This document shows, piece by piece, positions 1-4,997 of a stretch of DNA of 5,755 bases. The first letter of the stretch is position 1, and each line of letters starts with the position of its first letter. The translations under genes and the position numbers were made by a program. Source of the DNA: Spirochaetota bacterium (GTDB taxonomy: Bacteria > Spirochaetota > Brevinematia > DTOW01); contig JAPYWX010000104.1 in NCBI GenBank assembly GCA_028276145.1, positions 1-5,755 on the forward strand. Direction: 5' to 3'. The notes beneath the pieces were generated by a model that searched no databases, was not told the DNA's origin, and worked only from the letters and a program-made list of their open reading frames with translations.

Positions 1-370
1 GTTTTTTAACTAAAGAGTAAATCCAAACAGCAACAATGACACCTATAAGCCCACCGTGAAATGACATTCCCCCTTCCCACACAGCAAAAATCTTTGAAGG
101 GTTCTCTATATAGTATGGGAGGTTGTAAAAGAGAACATATCCAATCCTACCACCAAGTATAACACCAAAAAAGACATAAATTATGAGGTCAAAAATATCA
201 TCGTAGGTAAGAGTTATCTTTTTTGTTTTTGACCAATAAATTAGAAACAAGTAGCCAATCAAAAAGCCAAGAGCATACATAAACCCATACCAAGTAGCAT
301 TAATCTGTAAACCAAAAAGATTGATACTAAATATAAACCTGTTAAACTCAGGCAAGTGAATGTAATTCAT
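1..370 (-). CDS. lgt: Prolipoprotein diacylglyceryl transferase, N-terminal part (cut by window edge)
   Basis: Lgt is the inner-membrane enzyme that moves a diacylglyceryl group from phosphatidylglycerol to the lipobox cysteine of prolipoproteins, the first step of lipoprotein maturation. The reverse strand from the ATG at 370-368 reads open to the edge for 123 residues. The start resembles proteobacterial Lgt (IHLPEF...IFSIN, then WYGFMYALGF at about 27-36), so this ATG fits the family N-terminus. GGRIGYVLFYN at 73-83 and WEGGMSFHGGLIG at 98-110 are family hallmarks. His105 lines up with the essential E. coli His103 and Tyr28 with Tyr26. Hydrophobic segments at about 26-45, 61-82 and 107-120 match the multi-pass membrane fold. 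The C-terminal half, with the catalytic-site arginine region, lies outside the window. The gene diverges from sufC and has no clear Shine-Dalgarno sequence. Confidence 0.96.
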   Translation of the reverse strand, partial: MNYIHLPEFNRFIFSINLFGLQINATWYGFMYALGFLIGYLFLIYWSKTKKITLTYDDIFDLIIYVFFGVILGGRIGYVLFYNLPYYIENPSKIFAVWEGGMSFHGGLIGVIVAVWIYSLVKK

Positions 371-379
371 AAATAGAAT

Positions 380-407
380 ATTATACCTAAAGGACAAATT
401 TTTTCTA
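380..407 (-). promoter_or_regulatory. Probable lgt promoter giving a near-leaderless transcript
   Basis: On the minus strand a perfect TATAAT lies at 385-380, with a weak -35 (TAGAAA, 407-402) 16 bp upstream. Transcription would start at about 372-374, only 2-4 bases before the ATG at 370. No Shine-Dalgarno sequence lies between the -10 box and the ATG. The first copy of the 14-bp dyad repeat begins 8 bp upstream of the -35. The -10 match is seen directly; the near-leaderless start is inferred. Confidence 0.5.
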
Positions 408-414
408 CTTCTTT

Positions 415-477
415 GTGCTTAATAGCACGTTGTGCTTACTAGCACATTGTGCTTAATAGCACCTTTGCTTATAGCTT
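415..477 (+). repeat. Dyad repeat cluster 1 (three copies plus one decayed)
   Basis: GTGCTTAATAGCAC occurs at 415-428 and 449-462, and a one-mismatch copy (GTGCTTACTAGCAC) at 432-445. The period is exactly 17 bp, with spacers GTT and ATT. A decayed copy, TTGCTTATAGC with a one-base deletion, continues the phase at about 465-475. Each copy is a 5-bp inverted repeat (GTGCT/AGCAC) around a 4-bp centre. Between copies the order inverts (AGCAC-N3-GTGCT), so two alternative dyads exist. Confidence 0.9.
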
Positions 478-493
478 TCATATTAAACTATTG

Positions 494-510
494 AAGAGGT
501 GGGACCTCTT
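494..510 (+). repeat. Hairpin AAGAGGT/ACCTCTT
   Basis: This is a perfect 7-bp inverted repeat, AAGAGGT (494-500) and ACCTCTT (504-510), with a GGG loop. It has no following T-tract on the plus strand, so it is not an obvious intrinsic terminator. It sits just before the conserved hairpin module of unit 1 and appears to be extra compared with unit 2. Confidence 0.75.
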
Positions 511-512
511 AC

Positions 513-562
513 TCTGGGAAGTGAAGAGAGTGGTGTACCTCCTCTTCATCAAATAGGTTGGG
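513..562 (+). repeat. Hairpin module, copy A
   Basis: The head at 513-532 matches copy B (624-643) at 17 of 20 positions. The stem TGAAGAG (522-528) pairs with CTCTTCA (542-548). The tail at 547-562 matches copy B (655-670) at 14 of 16 positions. One stem pair, A525-T545, is G636-C653 in copy B, a compensatory double change. The last base of the tail is the first G of the next dyad repeat. Confidence 0.75.
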
Positions 563-607
563 TGCTTAATAGCACTAGTGCTTAATAGCACTAGTACTAA
601 ATAGAAC
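562..607 (+). repeat. Dyad repeat cluster 2 (two perfect copies plus one decayed)
   Basis: Perfect GTGCTTAATAGCAC copies lie at 562-575 and 578-591. A three-mismatch copy, GTACTAAATAGAAC, lies at 594-607. The period is 16 bp with the spacer TA, one base shorter than in cluster 1. Confidence 0.9.
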
Positions 608-623
608 TTTCTTATTCAAATAT

Positions 624-670
624 TCTAGGAAGTGAGGAGGGTGAAATCCCTCCTCATAAAATAGGGTGGG
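624..670 (+). repeat. Hairpin module, copy B
   Basis: This is the best-formed copy of the module. The 9-bp stem TGAGGAGGG (633-641) and CCCTCCTCA (648-656) closes a 6-base loop, TGAAAT. The tail CATAAAATAGGGTGGG (655-670) is followed by further purines to GGGG at 676-679. The relation to copy A at 513-562 holds in head, stem and tail. Confidence 0.8.
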
Positions 671-700
671 AGAGAGGGGCTACTTAAAGGTGATGAGTAG

Positions 701-748
701 CACCTTTTTAGCACATCGTGCTTAATAGCACTATGTGCTTAATGACAC
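701..748 (+). repeat. Dyad repeat cluster 3
   Basis: A perfect GTGCTTAATAGCAC lies at 718-731 and GTGCTTAATGACAC (two mismatches) at 735-748. A half-decayed copy at 701-714 keeps only the right arm, TTTTTAGCAC. All are in 17-bp phase. Just upstream, GCTACT (679-684) and AGTAGC (696-701) form an additional short inverted repeat. Confidence 0.85.
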
Positions 749-771
749 TGCTTATTAAAACACTGGAGAGT

Positions 772-794
772 ATAGAGAAGCGGAGCCTCTCTAT
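772..794 (+). repeat. Hairpin with GCGGAGC mini-loop (module copy C)
   Basis: ATAGAGA (772-778) pairs with TCTCTAT (788-794). Inside, after an A-C mismatch, GC-GGA-GC (780-786) closes a GNA triloop. The GCGNAGC motif is known as an unusually stable DNA mini-hairpin. The flanks (GGAGAGTA before, GTAAAGGCTGGTGGG after) resemble the head and G-rich tail of copies A and B, but more loosely. Confidence 0.7.
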
Positions 795-834
795 GAAGTA
801 AAGGCTGGTGGGTGGAAATACTAAAAGTGACGTA

Positions 835-848
835 GTGCTTAACAGCAC
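835..848 (+). repeat. Dyad repeat, single copy (unit 4)
   Basis: GTGCTTAACAGCAC differs from the consensus only at one central base. Both arms are intact, as expected if the arms matter more than the centre. It is followed by TTTTCTTAA, like the stretch after the other clusters. Confidence 0.85.
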
Positions 849-859
849 TTTTCTTAAGG

Positions 860-885
860 TTAAGGGAGGCATCAGCCTCCCTTAA
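860..885 (+). repeat. Strong 11-bp hairpin upstream of the suf promoter
   Basis: TTAAGGGAGGC (860-870) and GCCTCCCTTAA (875-885) form a perfect 11-bp stem with loop ATCA. The plus-strand sequence after it is AATTTTAGAT, a poor T-tract. The minus side also lacks a T-tract. It occupies the hairpin position of unit 4, so I treat it as part of the repeat rather than a terminator, although a weak terminator role cannot be excluded. Confidence 0.8.
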
Positions 886-916
886 AATTTTAGATGGCAA
901 GACTACTAAAATTGAT

Positions 917-929
917 GTGCTTTTAGCAT
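917..929 (+). repeat. Decayed dyad repeat (GTGCTTTTAGCAT)
   Basis: The left arm GTGCT is intact, the right arm is AGCAT, and the centre is one base shorter. This is the last trace of the repeat before the suf promoter region. Confidence 0.5.
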
Positions 930-930
930 A

Positions 931-948
931 TTAGTTAAATTAATCTAA
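931..948. promoter_or_regulatory. Imperfect palindrome upstream of the suf promoter, possible operator
   Basis: The 18-bp stretch TTAGTTAAATTAATCTAA has TTAG/CTAA ends and matches its reverse complement at 14 of 18 positions. It resembles, with a one-base gap, the TTAGGTTAG...CTAACCTAA iron box bound by DtxR/IdeR proteins. A DtxR-like gene lies downstream of sufD. It lies 26 bp upstream of the -35, and AT-rich DNA yields such palindromes by chance, so the assignment is weak. Confidence 0.25.
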
Positions 949-973
949 CTTTGTTTTTGTTTAGAAATTAAGT

Positions 974-1002
974 TTGACTTTTCATATTGATTTTATTATA
1001 AT
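974..1002 (+). promoter_or_regulatory. suf operon promoter, near-consensus sigma-70 type
   Basis: TTGACT (974-979) and TATAAT (997-1002) are separated by exactly 17 bp. Transcription should start near 1008-1010, so the leader would be only about 11-13 bases. It would begin essentially at the Shine-Dalgarno sequence AAGGAGG (1010-1016). That leaves no room for a riboswitch or attenuator, so regulation at this promoter would act on initiation. Confidence 0.85.
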
Positions 1003-1020
1003 TTTTTTGAAGGAGGTTCT

Positions 1021-1791
1021 ATGGAAGATATTTTCTTTCTTGTTAAGGATTTGGAGTCAAGTGTTGAAGGGAATAAGATTCTTAAGGGGATAAATCTTAG
1101 TGTTAATAGAGGAGAGATTCATGCTGTAATGGGTCCTAATGGTTCAGGTAAGACAACTCTTTCAAATGTTATTATGGGGAATCCTCTTTATGAGGTTGAC
1201 TCTGGAGATATTATTTTCAAAGGAGAGAGTATTGTTGAGTTACCGCCGGATGAGAGAGCTAAGAGGGGAATATTTATGTCGTTTCAGCATCCTGAGGAGG
1301 TACCCGGTGTTAGTATGATAAATTTTCTAAGGTTAGCGTATAACGCTATAAATTCATACAGGGATTCTAATTTTTCTCAGCCTAAGCCGATTGAGTTTAG
1401 AAAGTTGGTTAAATCAAAGATGGAAATCTTGAAGATGGATGATTCTTTTTTGTCTAGGTATCTTAATGAAGGTTTCTCTGGTGGGGAGAAGAAGAGGTCT
1501 GAGATGTTGCAGATGCTTTTGTTAGAACCAGAGTTAGTGATTTTGGATGAGGTTGACTCGGGGCTTGATGTTGATGCTCTTAGGATTGTTTCTGATGCTG
1601 TTTCTTCATTAAATGATGGTAAGAGGTCATTTATTATAATAACTCATTATTCTAGAATTTTGAGGTATGTTAAGCCGGATTTCGTTCATGTTATGGTTGG
1701 TGGTAGGATTGTTAAGACAGGGGACTATTCTCTGGCTAATGAGATTGAGGAAAAAGGATATGATTGGATTTTGAAGGAAGTGAGTGTTTAG
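1021..1791 (+). CDS. sufC: Fe-S cluster assembly ATPase SufC
   Basis: SufC is the cytoplasmic ABC-type ATPase of the SUF system. It binds SufB and SufD and drives conformational changes during iron-sulfur cluster assembly. The 256 residues are close to the family's usual 245-260. Walker A is GPNGSGKTT at 38-46, the Q-loop glutamine is Gln89, the signature FSGGEKKR is at 152-159, Walker B with the catalytic glutamate is VILDEVDSGLD (Asp176-Glu177), and the H-loop histidine is His209. The DEVDSGLD form and the C-terminal GDYSLANEIEEKGYDWI are specific to SufC rather than transporter ATPases. No membrane segment is present. AAGGAGG (1010-1016) lies 4 bases before the ATG and supports this start. 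It is the first gene of the operon; the sufB ATG follows 12 bases after its stop. Confidence 0.98.
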   Translation: MEDIFFLVKDLESSVEGNKILKGINLSVNRGEIHAVMGPNGSGKTTLSNVIMGNPLYEVDSGDIIFKGESIVELPPDERAKRGIFMSFQHPEEVPGVSMINFLRLAYNAINSYRDSNFSQPKPIEFRKLVKSKMEILKMDDSFLSRYLNEGFSGGEKKRSEMLQMLLLEPELVILDEVDSGLDVDALRIVSDAVSSLNDGKRSFIIITHYSRILRYVKPDFVHVMVGGRIVKTGDYSLANEIEEKGYDWILKEVSV

Positions 1792-1803
1792 TAGGAGGGG
1801 TTT

Positions 1804-3240
1804 ATGGCTAGAGAAGAGATTAAACAGATGAAATTAGATTATGTCAAATATGATTTCAAGGATCCAGAGAATTATGTTTATAAGTTTGATAAAGGGATAA
1901 ACGAGGATGTTGTTAGGCGTATTTCTGAGATGAAGGGTGAGCCAAAGTGGATGACAGAATTTAGGTTGAAGGCTTTTAGAATTTTCCAAAGTAAGCCAAT
2001 GCCAACATGGGGATATAAACCTTATTTAGATGAAATTGATTTTAATGATATCTACTACTATGTGAAGCCTACTGATAAGCAGGGTAGGTCTTGGGAGGAA
2101 GTGCCGGATTACATAAAAAACACATTTGATAGGCTCGGTATTCCTGAAGCTGAGAGAAAATATTTAGCAGGTGTGGCTGCACAGTATGAATCTGAGGTGG
2201 TTTATCATAATGTTAAGTCTCAGTGGGAGAGTAAAGGTGTTATATTCACTGATATGGATACTGCTGTTAGAGAGTACCCTGATATAGTCAAAAGGTATTT
2301 TGGTACTGTTGTTCCACCGAACGACAATAAGTTTGCTGCTCTTAATAGTGCTGTTTGGAGTGGTGGTAGTTTCATTTATGTTCCTAAAGGTGTTAGTGTT
2401 GATATTCCTCTTCAAGCATACTTTAGGATAAACACTCAAAATATGGGTCAGTTTGAGAGAACTCTCATTATAGCTGAGGAAGGTTCAAGTGTGCATTATA
2501 TAGAAGGTTGTACTGCTCCTGTGTATTCTACAAATTCTCTACATGCTGCTGTTGTTGAGATAATAGCTCACAAAGGTGCTCATGTTAGGTATACAACTGT
2601 ACAGAATTGGTCTAAGAATGTATTTAACCTTGTTACGAAGAGAGCTTTCGCTTATGAAGATGCTAGAGTTGAGTGGGTTGACGGTAATTTAGGTAGTAAG
2701 CTAACGATGAAGTATCCGGCTGTTTATATGCTTGGTAAGGGTGCTCAGGCTGAAATTTTGTCAATTGCTCTTGCCAATGCTGGGCAGGTGCAGGATGCCG
2801 GTGCTAAGGTTGTTCACGCTGCACCATACACAACATCAAAGATAACTAACAAATCCATCAGTATGGGTGGCGGTATAACAATATACAGAGGTCTCGTTAA
2901 AGTTATGAAGGGCGCTGTAGGTTCTAAGAATCACACCTCTTGTAATGCTCTGATTATTGATGAACTCTCAAAGTCTGATACTGTACCTCATATTGATATA
3001 AATGAAGATAAAGTTTCTTTAGGGCATGAGGCTACAGCCGGTAGAATAAGTGAAGAACAGTTATTTTACCTCATGTCTAGAGGTTTGAGTGAACATGAGG
3101 CATTGGTTACAATAGTCAACGGATTCATTGAACCTTTTACAAAGGCTTTGCCTTTGGAATATGCAGTAGAATTGAACAGGCTCATTGAACTTGAGTTAGA
3201 GGATGCAGTAGATGCAGGCGCTAGAAAGGTGATTTATTAA
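1804..3240 (+). CDS. sufB: Fe-S cluster assembly scaffold protein SufB
   Basis: SufB is the scaffold on which the nascent cluster forms, in the SufBC2D complex in the cytoplasm. The 478 residues are normal for the family. The N-terminal region (about 1-140) is followed by the beta-helix core, with WSGGSFIYVPKGV at 185-197 and HYIEGCTAP at 231-239. The C-terminal SufC-binding helices include EEQLFYLMSRGLSEHEA at 417-433. Only two cysteines are present, Cys236 and Cys380, which line up with E. coli Cys254 and Cys405. Cys405 is the sulfur acceptor and cluster-site residue. His408-Glu409 in GHEATAG correspond to the E. coli His433-Glu434 pair. The N-terminal CxxCxxxC motif of E. coli SufB is absent, as in many other SufBs. 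The ribosome binding site AGGAGGGG (1793-1800) supports the start. Confidence 0.98.
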   Translation: MAREEIKQMKLDYVKYDFKDPENYVYKFDKGINEDVVRRISEMKGEPKWMTEFRLKAFRIFQSKPMPTWGYKPYLDEIDFNDIYYYVKPTDKQGRSWEEVPDYIKNTFDRLGIPEAERKYLAGVAAQYESEVVYHNVKSQWESKGVIFTDMDTAVREYPDIVKRYFGTVVPPNDNKFAALNSAVWSGGSFIYVPKGVSVDIPLQAYFRINTQNMGQFERTLIIAEEGSSVHYIEGCTAPVYSTNSLHAAVVEIIAHKGAHVRYTTVQNWSKNVFNLVTKRAFAYEDARVEWVDGNLGSKLTMKYPAVYMLGKGAQAEILSIALANAGQVQDAGAKVVHAAPYTTSKITNKSISMGGGITIYRGLVKVMKGAVGSKNHTSCNALIIDELSKSDTVPHIDINEDKVSLGHEATAGRISEEQLFYLMSRGLSEHEALVTIVNGFIEPFTKALPLEYAVELNRLIELELEDAVDAGARKVIY

Positions 3241-3249
3241 GGAGGATTT

Positions 3250-4524
3250 ATGTTTAGAGATTACATAACACACTTTGAAAACAAGCCAAAATATTATTCA
3301 GAAGTCATTCAGAGTGTTGTAGATGAATTTGAAAAGTGGGGCAGCTTGAAACTACCAATAATTGATAAGACTAATCCTAAGTACAATGTTGATTTTTCAA
3401 ATAGATTACCTTACGATAATTCTTTGTATCTAATTAAAGTTGGTTTTGAGGTTTTGAATACGGAAAATCAGGTCGATTTGGAGATTTTGGATTACGAAAA
3501 GGTTAATGTTAAGGTATCAAAAAATTTGGTAGAAGCTGGGTTCTTCGTGAAAGATTTGTACCTTTCGGTTATTTCCAATAGTGATTTTGTTAATTCAAAT
3601 TTTCTGAGTATTATTGATCCTACTGATTCAATGTTCTTTGGGTATGGAATATTATTCATCAAGGCTGGTATTCTTGTATACATTCCTAAGGATATAGGCA
3701 AGGTTAATATCAACATTGATAAGCTTTTTACCAAAGGCAGAAATGGTGCTTTTTACAACATGCTTTATATTGACAGTGGTAATGATGTTAATGTTTTTGA
3801 AAATGTTTCTTCAAGTGGTGATGAACCAAAATTCATTTTTGAGTTTTTTGAAATTTTGGTAAATGATAGCTCTAATGTTAATTTCCATTACTTACAGAAT
3901 AATGATTTAGATACTGAATATTTTGTTTCAAGGAAGGTTGTACCTTTCGGCAATAATAACATTGAGTTTAATACTGTTTCTTTAGGTTCTCTTTATCAAA
4001 GGGAGGAGAATAGAATTTTCATGAAGGGTCATAATGTTGAAACCAAATATACCTGTATTTACTTTACAAATGATTCACAGAGGTATGACCTTATAGCAAA
4101 TATTAGGCATGGTAATTTAAGTCAGGGTGCTGATGTCATAACCAAAGGGGTATTAGATGATAAATCAAAGGTTTACTTTAATGGCGTACTCAAAGTTGAT
4201 AAAGGGCTAAAGCACATAAATTCTTTTCTGGGTGGTCATTCTTTACATCTTTCTTCCGAGTGTAAATCTGATAGTGTACCTTCTCTTGAAATAGACTCAT
4301 TTGACGTTAAGTCTGGGCATGCTGCTTCATTAACTCAGCTTGATGAAGAGAAACTATTTTACATGATGTCTAGAGGGCTTTCTCAGGAAGATGCTAGGAA
4401 GGCTATAGTTTACGGATTCATTGAAGGTGCTATAAGAAGAATTTCTAACGAAGAATTCAAAGCAAAGGTTAGAGAATTGCTCATAAAGAAGGGATTGGAG
4501 TTGCCTTTAGAGGTTGAGTATTAA
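3250..4524 (+). CDS. sufD: Fe-S cluster assembly protein SufD
   Basis: SufD is the SufB paralogue that pairs with it, and with two SufC subunits, in the cytoplasmic SufBC2D complex. It is linked to iron acquisition by the scaffold. At 424 residues it has the usual length. The N-terminal 170 residues are divergent. The C-terminal half is typical: GGHSLHLSSECKSDSVPSLE at 328-347, then VKSGHAAS with His357 at the position of the E. coli iron-site His360. The SufC-binding helices EEKLFYMMSRGLSQEDARKAI (366-386) closely resemble the same region of SufB. Cysteines are Cys269 and Cys338. The usual family context V(R/K)CSHG is SGHA here, without the cysteine. AAGGAGG overlaps the sufB stop and lies 4 bases before the ATG, so translation is probably coupled. 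No SufS, SufE or SufU gene follows. Confidence 0.96.
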   Translation: MFRDYITHFENKPKYYSEVIQSVVDEFEKWGSLKLPIIDKTNPKYNVDFSNRLPYDNSLYLIKVGFEVLNTENQVDLEILDYEKVNVKVSKNLVEAGFFVKDLYLSVISNSDFVNSNFLSIIDPTDSMFFGYGILFIKAGILVYIPKDIGKVNINIDKLFTKGRNGAFYNMLYIDSGNDVNVFENVSSSGDEPKFIFEFFEILVNDSSNVNFHYLQNNDLDTEYFVSRKVVPFGNNNIEFNTVSLGSLYQREENRIFMKGHNVETKYTCIYFTNDSQRYDLIANIRHGNLSQGADVITKGVLDDKSKVYFNGVLKVDKGLKHINSFLGGHSLHLSSECKSDSVPSLEIDSFDVKSGHAASLTQLDEEKLFYMMSRGLSQEDARKAIVYGFIEGAIRRISNEEFKAKVRELLIKKGLELPLEVEY

Positions 4525-4533
4525 TTTTTCTAC

Positions 4534-4554
4534 CATGAGGGCGTAGCCCTCATG
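4534..4554 (+). repeat. Hairpin with GCGTAGC mini-loop after sufD
   Basis: CATGAGGGC (4534-4542) and GCCCTCATG (4546-4554) form a perfect 9-bp stem around a GTA triloop, starting 10 bases after the sufD stop. The sequence after it (TAGATCCTAAAAATTTT) has a T-run only about 14 bases later, so it is a weak intrinsic terminator at best. It may instead stabilise the 3' end of the suf mRNA. The purine-rich 5' arm and GNA loop resemble the hairpin at 772-794. Confidence 0.75.
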
Positions 4555-4572
4555 TAGATCCTAAAAATTTTA

Positions 4573-4602
4573 TTTAAATTAAGATTGTTTATCATTCATT
4601 AT
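4573..4602 (+). promoter_or_regulatory. Tentative promoter of the DtxR-like gene
   Basis: TTTAAA (4573-4578) and CATTAT (4597-4602) with an 18-bp spacer would start transcription at about 4609-4610, at the ATG itself. The overlapping TATATT (4600-4605) is a better -10 but would place the start inside the codon. No Shine-Dalgarno sequence exists between sufD and this ATG, which fits a leaderless message. Read-through from suf is the alternative. Confidence 0.3.
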
Positions 4603-4609
4603 ATTTTTT

Positions 4610-4996
4610 ATGTCTAGGGAATCTGGAGAAATAACGAGAGGATTAAAAAAGTATCTCAAGGTTATTTTGGATATTGAAAATTCCAAAGGTATAGTTAGGG
4701 TCAAGGACATATCTACTAAGCTAGGTATATCCATGGCTTCTGTTTCGTCTACTCTCAAAAAGCTCAAGGACATGGGTTATATTGACTATGAGAAGTACGA
4801 TTTTGTCAGGTTTAATCTGAAAGGGAAGGAGTTAGCCGATAAGTTTTATTATAACTTTTCTGTTCTCTATAGGTTTTTCGTTGAGGTTTTGAAGGTTGAT
4901 AGTGATACTGCTATGAGGCAAGCAGATGAAATTTGTATAGACGTGCTTGATGAGGTTATAAATAAAATGGAAAATTATCTCATCAGTAACTTGTAG
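4610..4996 (+). CDS. DtxR/MntR-like winged-helix transcriptional regulator
   Basis: This is probably a DNA-binding repressor of the DtxR/MntR type, acting as a dimer. The 128 residues match the short two-domain MntR form. An N-terminal helix LKKYLKVILDI is at 12-22. The helix-turn-helix is VKDISTKLGISMASVSSTLKKL at 31-52, and a wing (YIDYEKYDFVRFNLKGKELA) at 58-77. A helical dimerisation domain covers about 80-125. By hand alignment the canonical metal ligands are missing: MntR Asp8 and Glu11 become Lys14 and Lys17, His77 becomes Phe83, and DtxR Glu105-His106 become Cys109-Ile110. Cys109 is the only cysteine. The ATG is the only usable start, because an in-frame stop lies at 4580-4582 with no ATG, GTG or TTG between. 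No ribosome binding site is visible. MarR-like proteins are the main alternative family. The position after sufCBD suggests a link to iron or cluster status. Confidence 0.7.
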   Translation: MSRESGEITRGLKKYLKVILDIENSKGIVRVKDISTKLGISMASVSSTLKKLKDMGYIDYEKYDFVRFNLKGKELADKFYYNFSVLYRFFVEVLKVDSDTAMRQADEICIDVLDEVINKMENYLISNL

Positions 4997-4997
4997 T

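Larger units (their letters stand above)
415..929 (+). repeat. Composite intergenic repeat region: dyad-repeat clusters alternating with hairpins
   Basis: Most of the gap between lgt and sufC is made of about four degenerate units of roughly 80-155 bp, starting near 415, 562, 718 and 835. Each opens with one to three copies of the 14-bp dyad GTGCTTAATAGCAC, passes through a CTTAT/CTTAA-containing AT-rich stretch, and then has a hairpin with a purine-rich 5' arm. In the first three units a G-rich tail follows (TAGGTTGGG, TAGGGTGGG, GGCTGGTGGG). All dyad copies have the same orientation. I saw no open reading frame with a credible start and ribosome binding site here. The repeats are too short and too close for CRISPR, and no transposase or long terminal inverted repeats are visible. 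The function is unknown. Confidence 0.85.

Noticed and set aside
415..462. CIRCE/HrcA heat-shock operator, because of the TTAGCAC/GTGCTAA-like arms
   Set aside because: CIRCE is TTAGCACTC-N9-GAGTGCTAA. Here the arms are only 3 bp apart or reversed, and the TC/GA positions are absent.
415..748. CRISPR array
   Set aside because: The repeat is 14 bp with 2-3 bp spacers and large irregular gaps. No 25-40 bp unique spacers and no cas genes are present.
860..885. Intrinsic terminator for a transcript of the repeat region
   Set aside because: The stem is strong, but neither strand has a run of T directly after it, and no upstream gene needs terminating, since lgt points away.
562..929. Small protein genes in the intergenic region
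   Set aside because: The plus-strand ATG-initiated frames I followed (for example from 692, 794 and 894) end within a few codons to about 10 codons and have no convincing ribosome binding site.
1003..1020. Riboswitch or attenuator in the suf leader
   Set aside because: The near-consensus promoter puts the transcription start about 11-13 bases before the ATG, leaving no room for a structured leader.
2164..2439. 91-codon reverse-strand reading frame inside sufB
   Set aside because: It lies wholly antisense within a strongly conserved gene and its translation is low-complexity, with no ribosome binding site.
3492..3734. 80-codon reverse-strand reading frame inside sufD
   Set aside because: It is antisense to a well-supported gene and has no recognisable domain or start signal.
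4579..4773. 64-codon reverse-strand reading frame overlapping the regulator start
   Set aside because: It is a mirror of the winged-helix coding region. The plus-strand frame has clear helix-turn-helix features and fits the family length.
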